This document shows positions 6,184 through 13,531 of a DNA stretch of 19,935 nucleotides, one piece after another; positions within the stretch are counted from its first letter, which is position 1; every line of letters starts with the position of its first letter. This stretch comes from DATJPD01 sp036394195 (GTDB lineage Bacteria > Pseudomonadota > Alphaproteobacteria > CACIAM-22H2), in assembly GCA_036394195.1 (NCBI GenBank), contig DASWFO010000309.1:1-19935 (forward strand), written 5' to 3'. Under the pieces are notes generated by a model, which was not told the origin of the DNA, ran no database searches, and saw nothing but the letters and a program-made list of their open reading frames with translations. Made by a program: the position numbers and the translations under genes.

Positions 6184-7059
6184 ATGCTGCTCCAGCAGGT
6201 CATCAACGGGCTGACGCTCGGCGCCGTCTACACGCTGATCGCGCTGTCGTTCTCGCTGGTGATGGGCATTCTCGGCGTGCTCAATCTCGCGATCGCCGAT
6301 CTGTTCATGCTCGGCGGCTATTTCGGGCTGACAGTTGTGATCGGCGGCCACTCGGTCTGGCTGGCGATCGCCTGCGCCATGGTCGGCGCGGCGATCCTGG
6401 CCTTCGTCGTCGAGCGCGTGGCCTATCGTCCGTTGCGCGACGCGCCCGTCATCATGCCCCTGCTCAGCACGATCGGCTTTTCGATCATCTTCCAGAACGT
6501 GGCGCTGAACCTATGGGGCTCGGATCCGCTGCAGTTGCCGGATGAGCTGTTCGACGAGCGCATCGCGATCGGCCCGGCAAGCGTCGGCGTCATGCAGGTC
6601 GTGGTTCTGGCCGTCGCGATCATCCTCGTCGCCGCGCTTGCGGCGATCGTGCAGAAGACGTGGCTTGGCCGGGGCTTGCGGGCGGTGGCGGAGAACTGGG
6701 ACGTGGCGCGCCTTCTGGGCGTTCCGGCCTCGCGCGTGGTCAGCGCCGCGTTCATCCTGTCCGGGCTGCTCTCCGGAGCGGCTGGCGTCCTGATCGGCCT
6801 GCATTATTCGGCGATCACGCCGTTCACCGGCGTCGACACGGGGCTGAAGGCGATCGCCGTGATGGTGGTCGGCGGTGTCAACCGCATCTGGGGCGTGCTG
6901 ATCGCCGGGCCGCTGATCGGCATCATCGAGGTGATGAGCATTGTCTATGGCGGCTCGGCCGCCCGTGACATGGTCGTGTACGGCCTGATGATCCTGGTGC
7001 TGCTCGTCCGGCCGCAAGGCCTCCTGGGCGGCACCCGGACCGAAGGGCAGCGCGTCTAG
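6184..7059 (+). CDS. livH: Branched-chain-amino-acid-type ABC permease, LivH family
   Basis: A 291-residue inner-membrane permease with mostly hydrophobic segments. The N-terminus MLLQQVINGLTLGAVYTLIA and the following GVLNLAIADLFMLGGYFGL are hallmarks of LivH, as is the cytoplasmic loop GRGLRAVAENWDVARLLGVP (about residues 163-182) that contacts the ATPases. The C-terminus GLLGGTRTEGQRV is standard. ATG 6184 is chosen over GTG 6160 because it matches the conserved family start, although the GAGGGG upstream is rather far (about 15 nt). The stop overlaps the GTG of livM by one base (TAGTG), showing tight coupling. It pairs with LivM to form the pore. Confidence 0.93.
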   Translation: MLLQQVINGLTLGAVYTLIALSFSLVMGILGVLNLAIADLFMLGGYFGLTVVIGGHSVWLAIACAMVGAAILAFVVERVAYRPLRDAPVIMPLLSTIGFSIIFQNVALNLWGSDPLQLPDELFDERIAIGPASVGVMQVVVLAVAIILVAALAAIVQKTWLGRGLRAVAENWDVARLLGVPASRVVSAAFILSGLLSGAAGVLIGLHYSAITPFTGVDTGLKAIAVMVVGGVNRIWGVLIAGPLIGIIEVMSIVYGGSAARDMVVYGLMILVLLVRPQGLLGGTRTEGQRV

Positions 7060-7898
7060 TGTCGACCTACGTCGCCGGACTGCTCGCCGATGTCGGCATC
7101 GGGCTCCTCGGCGGGCTCAGCGTCTACATCATCCTGGCGACCGGCCAGCTGTCGCTCGGCAACGCGGCGTTCATGGCCGTCGGGGCCTACCTGTGCGCGG
7201 CGCTCACGGTGCTGTTAAATCTGCCGCTCACGGCAGCACTGGTGATCGCCGCCGCGGCGACCGGTGTGATGGGCATCGTCGTCGGATTTCCCGCCTTGCG
7301 CCTCCGCGGCATCTATCTCGCCATGGCGACCTTGGGCTTCGGCGAGATGACGCGCAGCTTTTTCCTAAATTTCGGATTCACCGGCGGCGCCAACGGGTTC
7401 CACGGCATGCAGCCCGTGTCGACGCTCTATATCTGGGCGTGGGCCGCGGGCGTCCTCGTGCTGGTGACGGTCCTTGAACGATCGCGGCTATGGCTGGAGT
7501 TGCGCGCCGTGAACGACGATGAGGTCGCCTCAGGCCTGGTCGGGCTGAACGCGACCGCGATCAAGGTCGGCGCCTTCGGCTTCGGGGCCGCGGTCGCGGG
7601 ACTGGGCGGCGGCCTGTTCGCCCATCATCGCCTTTATATCGAGCCGGCGGATTTCGGCTTCGAGAAGTCGGTCGAGATGGTGCTGATGGTGATCCTCGGC
7701 GGCTCGACAGTCGCACCCGGCGCGCTGATCGGATCCGCGTTGCTGACCATCCTACCCGAGGCCCTGCGCGTGCTGGTCGACTGGCGGTTCACCGGGTTCG
7801 GTGCGTTGCTGATCCTCGTCCTGCTGTTCCGGCGGCAAGGCATCCTCGACCGCCATCTCTGGCGCCGGCTGGCCGGCCGGCGCGGGGCGGCGCCATGA
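7059..7898 (+). CDS. livM: Branched-chain-amino-acid-type ABC permease, LivM family
   Basis: A 279-residue inner-membrane permease. LivM features are GLSVYIILATGQLSLGNAAF near the N-terminus, FPALRLRGIYLAMATLGFGE in the middle, the ATPase-contact loop ELRAVNDDEVASGLVGLN, and a C-terminal LLILVLLFRRQGIL. It is shorter at the N-terminus than long LivM proteins, which is common in this subgroup. It begins with GTG inside the livH stop and ends overlapping the livG start by four bases (ATGA), so the three genes should be translated in series. It is the second half of the heterodimeric channel. Confidence 0.93.
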   Translation: MSTYVAGLLADVGIGLLGGLSVYIILATGQLSLGNAAFMAVGAYLCAALTVLLNLPLTAALVIAAAATGVMGIVVGFPALRLRGIYLAMATLGFGEMTRSFFLNFGFTGGANGFHGMQPVSTLYIWAWAAGVLVLVTVLERSRLWLELRAVNDDEVASGLVGLNATAIKVGAFGFGAAVAGLGGGLFAHHRLYIEPADFGFEKSVEMVLMVILGGSTVAPGALIGSALLTILPEALRVLVDWRFTGFGALLILVLLFRRQGILDRHLWRRLAGRRGAAP

Positions 7899-8659
7899 GT
7901 AGCGTCGGGCCGCTCCTGACCTTTGCTGGAGTCACGAAGCGCTTTGGCGGCATCGTGGCGCTGAACGAGTTGAGCTTCGCCGTGCGGCCCGGCCAGATCG
8001 TCGGCCTCATCGGCCCGAACGGTGCCGGCAAGACGACCGTGTTCAACCTCGCCACCGGCGCATATCCGGTGAACGCCGGGGACATTCTCTTTGAAGGCCG
8101 GTCGATCACCGACGCCCCGCCGCACCGGATCGTGCGCAGCGGCATGGCCCGGACGTTCCAGAACATCCGGCTCTTCCGCAGCATGACGGTGTGGGAGCAT
8201 GTGATGGTCGCGCAGCCGACTAAGGGAAGCGGCCTTCGGCACGTGCTGCCGTCGTCCTGGGGCGATCCTGCGGCGCGCGAGCGGGCCGAGCGCGCGTTGA
8301 GCGTCCTCGATCTCGGCGGCGTGCGCGACCGCATCGCCGCCACCCTGCCTTACGGTCTGCAGCGGAAGGTGGAGATTGCCCGCGCACTCTCCGCCGAGCC
8401 GCGCCTTCTGCTTCTCGACGAGCCGGTGGCCGGCATGACACATGGCGAAGCCACGGACCTGCGCGACACCTTGCTGCGCCTGTGCGCGGGCGGCCTGACC
8501 ATCTTCATGATCGAGCACGACATGCCGTTCGTTATGAAGCTGTGCGATTACCTGTACGTGCTTGATTTCGGCTCCCTGATTGCCGAGGGCACGCCGGACG
8601 CCGTACGGCGAAATCCGGTCGTGCTCGAGGTCTATCTTGGCAAGGAAGCCCATGCTTGA
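7895..8659 (+). CDS. livG: Branched-chain-amino-acid-type ABC ATPase, LivG family
   Basis: A 254-residue cytoplasmic ATPase. Walker A is GPNGAGKTT (40-48), the family-typical TFQNIRLF Q-loop is near 87-94, and the signature reads LPYGLQRKVEIARAL (151-165), the LivG form of LSGGQ. Walker B is LLLLDEP (171-177) and the switch histidine is H208 in IEHDM. The usual LivG run after Walker B (AAGMNPxE) reads VAGMTHGEA, a mild variant. It begins four bases inside livM and ends overlapping livF by eight bases. It should form a heterodimer with LivF on the LivHM channel. Confidence 0.94.
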   Translation: MSSVGPLLTFAGVTKRFGGIVALNELSFAVRPGQIVGLIGPNGAGKTTVFNLATGAYPVNAGDILFEGRSITDAPPHRIVRSGMARTFQNIRLFRSMTVWEHVMVAQPTKGSGLRHVLPSSWGDPAARERAERALSVLDLGGVRDRIAATLPYGLQRKVEIARALSAEPRLLLLDEPVAGMTHGEATDLRDTLLRLCAGGLTIFMIEHDMPFVMKLCDYLYVLDFGSLIAEGTPDAVRRNPVVLEVYLGKEAHA

Positions 8660-9377
8660 CGTCCGCAACCTGTCGGTGCGCTACGGACCGATTCATGCCG
8701 TGAAGGGCATCAGCTTGCGCGTCGCGGTCGGCGAGATCGTCGCCGTCATCGGCGCCAACGGCGCCGGGAAGACGACGGCGCTGAAGGCGATCGCCGGGCT
8801 GCTGCCCTATGCGGGCGAGATCGCCTACGACGGCGACGTCATGGCACCGCTGCAGGCCGAAAAACTGGTCGGGCGCGGCCTGGCGCTGGTGCCGGAGGGA
8901 CGGGGGATTCTCGCCCGCATGACCATCGAGGAGAACCTGCTGATGGGCGCCTACGCGCGCCGTGACCGGCGCGCGCTCGCCGCCGAGATCGAGCAGACGA
9001 TGGACCGCTTCCCGGTGCTGCGCGAGCGCCGCCGCTTGCCGGCCAATCTTCTCAGCGGCGGCGAGCAGCAGATGCTCGCCATCGGCCGCGCCCTGATGGG
9101 CCGGCCGAAGCTGCTGATCCTCGACGAGCCATCGCTCGGCCTGGCGCCGCTGATCGTCGAGCGGGTGTTCGCGATCATCGAACAGCTGCGCCGGTCCGGG
9201 CTGACCATCCTCCTGGTCGAGCAGAAGGCCCGCCAGGCGCTCGCCATCGCCGATCGCGCCTATGTCCTGGAGACGGGCCGCATCATCGCTGACGGGCCGG
9301 CGGCGGACCTCGCGCGCGGGTCGGTCATCGCCGATGCGTTCCTCGGCGGCGACACCGCCCCGCTGGCGCCGGGCTAG
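8652..9377 (+). CDS. livF: Branched-chain-amino-acid-type ABC ATPase, LivF family
   Basis: A 241-residue ATPase. Walker A is GANGAGKTT (34-42), the LivF-typical LVPEGRGILARMTIEENL lies at 79-96, the signature is LLSGGEQQ (133-140) and Walker B LLILDEP (154-160). The switch position reads VEQ rather than a histidine, which is normal for LivF (VEQN). The ATG at 8652 overlaps the livG tail by eight bases and has AAGGAAG just upstream; the reading open from 8580 lies inside livG and is rejected. It completes the importer. Confidence 0.94.
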   Translation: MLDVRNLSVRYGPIHAVKGISLRVAVGEIVAVIGANGAGKTTALKAIAGLLPYAGEIAYDGDVMAPLQAEKLVGRGLALVPEGRGILARMTIEENLLMGAYARRDRRALAAEIEQTMDRFPVLRERRRLPANLLSGGEQQMLAIGRALMGRPKLLILDEPSLGLAPLIVERVFAIIEQLRRSGLTILLVEQKARQALAIADRAYVLETGRIIADGPAADLARGSVIADAFLGGDTAPLAPG

Positions 9378-9381
9378 GCCG

Positions 9382-10014
9382 ATGTCGAAGGCCCGCCAAA
9401 GAACCGTCGAAGCGATTCGGATCGGGCGCAGCCGCCGCCTGCTGCCGCTCACGACGTCGCGGCCGGAGCTGCTGGCCGAGGGATCGGACCGCGACTTCCG
9501 CCGGCTGGTCCACGACCTGTTCGGGTTCTTCGCGCGCCACGAGGCGATCCGCAGCGGCCACGCCGCCTATATCGGCCTGAACGGCATGGAATACACGATC
9601 CTGATCTCGATCGCGCACCTGTCGACCGACGCCGACGTGAGCGTGAAGGTAGTCGCCGACCACCTGCACCTGAGCGGCGCGTTCATTACCACGATCGTGG
9701 GCTCGCTCGTCCGCAAGCGGCTCGTCCACAAGGGCATCGATCCGCACGACCGCCGGCGCGTGCGCCTTACCGTGTCGGAAAAGGGCTACGGCCTGCTGGC
9801 GCGGCTAGGGCCAGTGCAGCGCCAGGTCAACAACGCCGAGTTCGAATGCCTATCGGCGCCCGAATTCCGGCAGCTTCTGGACCTGATGCAGCGGCTGATC
9901 GCCGGCAGCGACCGCGCCATTGCACTGCAACAGCGGCTGACGGCGAAGCGGGCGGATGCCGAGGCCGCACAATCCGTGCCGCTGCGGCGCGCCCTCGTTG
10001 GCTCCCGATCGTGA
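9382..10014 (+). CDS. MarR family transcriptional regulator
   Basis: A 210-residue winged-helix protein. Residues about 66-140 carry the MarR core: LNGMEYTILISIAHL, then VKVVADHLHLSGAFITTIV as helix-turn-helix and the wing RKRLVHKGIDPHDRRRVRLT leading to VSEKG. The protein is longer than typical MarR (about 145 residues), with an arginine-rich N-terminal extension of some 40 residues and a basic tail. ATG at 9382 lies 4 nt after the livF stop with a poor ribosome site, so coupled translation is likely. As the last gene of the liv operon it probably senses the imported compound or a catabolite of it; the palindrome at 4778-4787 is one possible target. Ligand unknown. Confidence 0.9.
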   Translation: MSKARQRTVEAIRIGRSRRLLPLTTSRPELLAEGSDRDFRRLVHDLFGFFARHEAIRSGHAAYIGLNGMEYTILISIAHLSTDADVSVKVVADHLHLSGAFITTIVGSLVRKRLVHKGIDPHDRRRVRLTVSEKGYGLLARLGPVQRQVNNAEFECLSAPEFRQLLDLMQRLIAGSDRAIALQQRLTAKRADAEAAQSVPLRRALVGSRS

Positions 10015-10074
10015 GGTTAGAATGATGGCCATCCCTTCAGGCGATGCAAGGAGTGCCGGTCGTGGCTAGCCACC

Positions 10075-10282
10075 GGCGATGCCGCGATGGCGGTGCTGAA
10101 GCGGTCGGTGGAAGACCGCCGACAGTCCCCGCGGTCCAGTGGCCATTGACCCTGATACGTGCGACGTCGTCCAGAACATCTACATCAACAAGACCGAGAA
10201 GCTGAGCGGCCGGCTGGCCAACGTGCAGATCGGGGTCCTCGAGAACGTCAAGGACCCGTGGAAGAGCCTCAATCCGCAATAG
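10075..10282 (+). pseudogene. Frameshifted 3' remnant of a LivK-type binding-protein gene
   Basis: Two reading frames together give a recognisable C-terminus of a branched-chain-type binding protein: GDAAMAVLKR in one frame (10075-10104), then from about 10109 WKTADSPRGPVAIDPDTCDV, VQNIYINKTEKLSGRLANVQ and VKDPWKSLNPQ ending at TAG 10280-10282. SPRGPxxIDPxTxDxVQNIYI is a known C-terminal pattern of one LivK subgroup. The frames join by a shift around 10104-10109, and no start or N-terminal lobe is present. It is not a copy of the intact protein at 4852-6126, whose C-terminus differs. It probably marks an old deletion next to the liv operon. Confidence 0.72.
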
Positions 10283-10569
10283 CGCCGCCGGCCATCGTCC
10301 GCATTTCTTATAACCGCACGCTTATGAACTAGGCGCCGGCGCGGGCATTTCGCGCCGCCGGCATGAAGTCGCACGACGGTCACGAAACCATCAGACGCCC
10401 GAGTCGTTGTTCTAGACATCCCGAGTCGCGAGTGATCATCGCGAGTCTGGCGTGAGGTTGGCATTAAGCATGCAAGGCCATTCCTTACACAGTTGGCGCG
10501 CCGGTTGCGCGCCCATGACGCCGCCGCTGGCGATGTCTTCTCCTGTCGCTGCGCGGCATTGGAGGTCGA
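10283..10569. other. Non-coding stretch between the binding-protein remnant and the secreted-protein gene
   Basis: No convincing coding frame. It contains an imperfect GC inverted repeat (GCCGGCGCG at 10335-10343 against CGCGCCGCCGGC at 10351-10362) and a TCGCGA-N7-TCGCGA pair (10426-10431 and 10439-10444). A possible sigma54 site is listed separately. The earlier part is relatively AT-rich (around 10300-10330) for this genome. Confidence 0.5.
10459..10474 (+). promoter_or_regulatory. Possible sigma54 (-24/-12) promoter
   Basis: TGGCAT-TAAGC-ATGCA matches the sigma54 consensus TGGCAC-N5-TTGCA at all but two positions, with correct spacing of the GG and GC doublets. It lies 95 nt upstream of the ATG at 10570. 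The TCGCGA pair just upstream could be an activator site, but no sigma54 activator gene is in the window and a chance match is possible. Confidence 0.3.
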
Positions 10570-10911
10570 ATGACACGTGTTGTCACCCTTGCGGTTTTTG
10601 TCGTTGTTATGCTGCTCGGCTCGCTCGAAGTCTCGAGCGCGCCGCCGGAGAATGCCGATCCGCGGCTGGCGCCGTGGTTTAACAGCCTGCGTCAGCCCGG
10701 GACCGGCGTGTCGTGCTGCTCGATTTCCGACTGCCGGCCGGTGGATTATCGGCTCAGCGCCAGCGGGTACGAGGTGTGGATTTCGGAACAGTGGCGCGCC
10801 GTGCCCGCGGACAAGGTTCTGCAGGGCTACGACAACCCGGTCGGCCGCGCGGTCGTATGCTGGACGCCGGCCCTCGGCATCATGTGCTTCGTCCGTGGGA
10901 CCGAGACCTGA
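10570..10911 (+). CDS. Small secreted cysteine-rich protein of unknown function
   Basis: A 113-residue protein I cannot assign to a named function, although similar small proteins occur in alphaproteobacteria. Residues 1-23 form a signal peptide (MTRVV, hydrophobic AVFVVVMLLG, cleavage near VSSA). The mature part starts with PPENADPRLAPWFNSLRQP, followed by VSCCSISDCRPVDYR with C49, C50 and C55, a strand EVWISEQWRAVPADKVL, and a C-terminal AVVCWTPALGIMCFVRG with C97 and C106. Five cysteines in the periplasm suggest one or two disulfides, or a metal or cofactor site. GGAGG lies four bases before the ATG. The deacetylase gene begins 96 nt downstream on the same strand; a link between them is not established. 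Confidence 0.8.
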   Translation: MTRVVTLAVFVVVMLLGSLEVSSAPPENADPRLAPWFNSLRQPGTGVSCCSISDCRPVDYRLSASGYEVWISEQWRAVPADKVLQGYDNPVGRAVVCWTPALGIMCFVRGTET

Positions 10912-11007
10912 AGCATCTTCCGCGGTGGGTCCGGGTTTTTCGGAGTGAACTCGGCCTGCGTGATCCTGTAAGCTTCGCCGGCGTTCCGGCAGCTTCGGGA
11001 GAGCCGC

Positions 11008-11847
11008 GTGGGCCAGCACATCGTCTGCCTGACCTTCGATTTCGACGCCATTTCCGGCTGGATCGCCCGCGGGATGGTGTCGCCGACCCCGATCTCGCGT
11101 GGCGAGTTCGGCATCGTGGGCGCGGCGCGGATCCTGGCGCTGCTGGCAAAGCACCGGATCTCCGCGTCGTGGTTCATTCCCGGCCATACGCTGGAGACCT
11201 ACCCCGACGCGTGCCGCCGCATCGCCGATGCCGGGCACGAGATCGGCCATCATGGCTGGACGCACGTGCCGCCGGCCAATATGACGCGCGAGCAGGAGGA
11301 GGAGGGGCTCGTGCGCGCGAACGAGGCGATCCGCAAGCTCACCGGCCGGGCCGCGCGCGGCTACCGCTCGCCGTCGTGGGACTTGAGCCCACATTCCGTG
11401 GAGCTGCTGCTGAAGCATGGCTTCTTTTATGAGAGCAGCATGATGGGCGACGATTACACGCCCTATCGGGTGCGGCAGAGCGACGTGATCACGTTCGACA
11501 AGCCGGCGATGTTCGGCAAACCGACGCGGCTCATTGAGATGCCGATCAGCTGGACCCTCGACGATTATCCGCATTTCGAGTTCGTGCGCACGCCGACCGC
11601 GATCCTACCCGGCCTGATGAATGCCGAAAGTGTGCTCGGCAACTGGATCGCGGATTTCCGCTACATGAAGCAGACCCTGGACTGGGGCGTGCTCACCTAC
11701 ACCTTCCATCCGTTCGTGATCGGCCGCGGCCACCGCATGTTGGTGCTGGAGCGACTGATCAAGACGCTGGCCGAGGAAGGGGCGCAGTTCATGCGCATGG
11801 AGGAGGCGGCGGCGCTGTTCGATCGCCGGGTGCCATTCCCCGGCTGA
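11008..11847 (+). CDS. NodB-domain polysaccharide-deacetylase-like metal hydrolase (HpPgdA/PuuE type)
   Basis: A 279-residue carbohydrate-esterase-4-fold protein. The metal and catalytic motifs are TFDFDA with D11 and D13, GHHGWTH giving H82-x3-H86, RSPSW (120-124) and the TFHP motif with H234. Motif order and TFDFDA resemble H. pylori HpPgdA and the PuuE allantoinase group, whose members hydrolyse amide bonds in small cyclic or imide substrates as well as sugars. No signal peptide or membrane anchor is visible, so action on peptidoglycan is unlikely and a cytosolic amide or imide substrate is favoured (inference). The start is GTG 11008 with GGGAG about six bases upstream; no ATG is near. 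The stop directly abuts the stop of the convergent dehydrogenase gene. Confidence 0.88.
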   Translation: MGQHIVCLTFDFDAISGWIARGMVSPTPISRGEFGIVGAARILALLAKHRISASWFIPGHTLETYPDACRRIADAGHEIGHHGWTHVPPANMTREQEEEGLVRANEAIRKLTGRAARGYRSPSWDLSPHSVELLLKHGFFYESSMMGDDYTPYRVRQSDVITFDKPAMFGKPTRLIEMPISWTLDDYPHFEFVRTPTAILPGLMNAESVLGNWIADFRYMKQTLDWGVLTYTFHPFVIGRGHRMLVLERLIKTLAEEGAQFMRMEEAAALFDRRVPFPG

Positions 11848-12858
11848 TCAGTCGACGCGGATGGTCGTGCCGGTTTGCGCCGACTTGATGATCGCTTCGA
11901 ACACCGCGACGGCGTGAACGTCCTCGCCGCCCGCAGCGGCGAGCGGGCGCTTGGCCACGATTGCGTCGGCGAAGTGCTCGAGCTCGGCGCGCTCGGTGCT
12001 GGTCGGCGGGAACGTGACGATCTCGGGCGTCTTGTGATGATGCAGGTTCGAGCGGTCGATGGTGCACAGCCGGAGCTGCCACGTGGTCAGGTGCTCGACG
12101 TCGCCGACCTCCGCCCAGCCTTCGGAGCCGAAGACCTGCAGCCGCCAGGTCTCGGCGGTCGCGATCACAGTGCCGATATAGCCGCTGACACCCGACTTGA
12201 AGCCCAGCAGCATCGACGTCGTGTCGTCGAGGCCGAAGTCCTGTGCCCGCCGGCTGCTCTGGGCGTGCACGGTCTCGACCGGGCCGGTCAGATACAACAT
12301 GGCATCGACGAGATGCACGCCGCGGCCGGTCATGCCACCCGCCGGGCCCTCGGCGCGGTTCTGCCGCCAATGCTCACCGCCGAAGCGGTAGGCGCTCGGC
12401 CCGCAAAAATTGCCTTCCATGTGCAGCAGCTTGCCGAGCCGCCCATCCTGCAGCATGGCCTTGATCTCGCGCAGCGCCGGCTGGAACCGCCAGTTGTAGC
12501 CAACCGCCAGGGTGACGCGGGCGTTAGCGCAGGCCCGCACCGCCGCCTCGGCACTGCCGCGCGTCAAGGTGAACGGCTTTTCGGTGAACACGTGCTTGCG
12601 GGCTTGTGCCGCGGCCGGGATCAGCTCGGCATGCTGGGTGTGCGGCGTCGCCAGCACGACAGCGTCGATGTCTGGCGCCGCCAGGATCTGGCCGTAGTCG
12701 GGATAGAGCTTCAGGCGGTGCTGAGCGGCGAAGTCCCGCGACTTCTCCGGCGTTGCTGCCGTGCCCGCGACGAAGCCGATCTTGTCGCTTTTGCCCTGGA
12801 CGCTGGTGACGAGGTTCCGTCCCCATCGTCCGAGACCGACAATTGCCGCCCTGATCAT
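11848..12858 (-). CDS. Gfo/Idh/MocA family NAD(P)-dependent oxidoreductase
   Basis: A 336-residue dehydrogenase. The N-terminal Rossmann fold has GLGRWGRN (8-15) for the dinucleotide and the family motif FTEKPFTL with E93-K94-P95. The C-terminal alpha/beta domain carries GGMTGRGVHLVDAM, in which H182 and D185 occupy the usual catalytic region. Family members oxidise sugars, inositols, sugar acids or related ring alcohols. The ATG at 12858 has GAGGG four bases upstream, enclosed in a hairpin (see 12853-12876). It lies 23 nt after the cupin gene and is probably co-transcribed with it, divergent to the SDR-transporter operon. It may work in the same pathway as that SDR. Substrate not readable. 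Confidence 0.92.
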   Translation of the reverse strand: MIRAAIVGLGRWGRNLVTSVQGKSDKIGFVAGTAATPEKSRDFAAQHRLKLYPDYGQILAAPDIDAVVLATPHTQHAELIPAAAQARKHVFTEKPFTLTRGSAEAAVRACANARVTLAVGYNWRFQPALREIKAMLQDGRLGKLLHMEGNFCGPSAYRFGGEHWRQNRAEGPAGGMTGRGVHLVDAMLYLTGPVETVHAQSSRRAQDFGLDDTTSMLLGFKSGVSGYIGTVIATAETWRLQVFGSEGWAEVGDVEHLTTWQLRLCTIDRSNLHHHKTPEIVTFPPTSTERAELEHFADAIVAKRPLAAAGGEDVHAVAVFEAIIKSAQTGTTIRVD

Positions 12859-12876
12859 TCGGCCCTCAGAATGATC
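12853..12876 (-). promoter_or_regulatory. Hairpin enclosing the ribosome site and start codon of the dehydrogenase gene
   Basis: On the minus strand GATCATTC-TGAGGGCC-GAATGATC is a perfect 8-bp inverted repeat with an 8-nt loop. The loop holds the GAGGG ribosome site and the 3' arm contains the ATG. In mRNA this could restrain initiation unless ribosomes arrive from the upstream cupin gene, that is, translational coupling. Regulation is inferred. Confidence 0.4.
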
Positions 12877-12881
12877 GCACT

Positions 12882-13463
12882 CTACGACGTTACGCCGGCG
12901 TCGAACTTGAAGCCGATCCGGCCGAGCGCCTCGACCGTGTCGCGGCCGAAGGTCTTCGCAATGTCGGCACCGACACCGGGCGTATGGTGGACGCGGTCCG
13001 CCTGCTCCTCGCCGACGATCTGGATGATGACGAGGAGCCTGGCGGTCTCGTCCGATATGTTCTTGAAGCTGCGGCAGACGCGCGGCGGGATCGAGACGAA
13101 GTCCAGCGGCTCCAGGATGACCTTGTCCCGGCCATCATCGCCCCAGGCGATCTCGAACCGGCCGTTCAGGCAGAAGAAGTTCTCGATGTTCTGCTCGTGG
13201 GCGTGCAGGCCAGCGCCATCGCCGGGCGGGCATTCGGCGATGGTGATCACGAGCCCGGGTCCGCCCTTGACCGGCGCCATGGCCGCGCGGCCGGCATAGC
13301 TCTCGGGCACCATGACCGGCAGGATGCGCTGGGCCGCGATTTGGGCGAAGGCGGCGGCCGGAATGCCCGTCGCGCGTTCCTGTTGCTGCTGATAGGAGTC
13401 GAGCCTGGCAAAGCGCGCCGTCCGACGCGCCATCTCCGCCGGGCTGACCGTGATCGTCTTCAT
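12882..13463 (-). CDS. Single-domain cupin protein
   Basis: A 193-residue cupin. Motif 1 is complete, LHAHEQNIENFFCLNG, with H87, H89, E94 and G101 in the spacing G-x5-HxH-x4-E-x6-G. Motif 2 aligns as PPRVCRSFKN (126-135), where the usual glycine and fourth metal-ligand histidine are both arginine (R128, R131). The metal, if bound, would have three protein ligands. The 60-residue N-terminal extension is helical and glutamine/arginine-rich (SYQQQQERA). ATG at 13463 follows GGGAGGG closely. It is first of a two-gene unit with the Gfo/Idh/MocA enzyme and divergent from the SDR operon. Possible roles are isomerase, dioxygenase or ligand-binding accessory; I cannot choose between them. Confidence 0.87.
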   Translation of the reverse strand: MKTITVSPAEMARRTARFARLDSYQQQQERATGIPAAAFAQIAAQRILPVMVPESYAGRAAMAPVKGGPGLVITIAECPPGDGAGLHAHEQNIENFFCLNGRFEIAWGDDGRDKVILEPLDFVSIPPRVCRSFKNISDETARLLVIIQIVGEEQADRVHHTPGVGADIAKTFGRDTVEALGRIGFKFDAGVTS

Positions 13464-13497
13464 GCGTCCCTCCCGCCGATTGGACGAGCCTTGATTG

Positions 13498-13513
13498 TCC
13501 GCTACATTGCGGA
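13498..13513. promoter_or_regulatory. Inverted repeat in the cupin/SDR divergent promoter region
   Basis: TCCGC-TACATT-GCGGA lies centrally in the 68-nt gap between the divergent starts at 13463 and 13532. Short TCCGC/GCGGA palindromes of this form are common operators for catabolic regulators such as the IclR or GntR families. No regulator gene is adjacent, so the binding protein is unknown. Confidence 0.4.
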
Positions 13514-13531
13514 ACTTTGAAAGGGGAGGGA

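Noticed and set aside
4915..6351. Long minus-strand open frame (478 codons) opposite the liv binding protein
   Set aside because: Composition is His/Arg/Asp-rich without any family pattern and it mirrors an unmistakable plus-strand gene; antisense frames stay open easily in GC-rich DNA.
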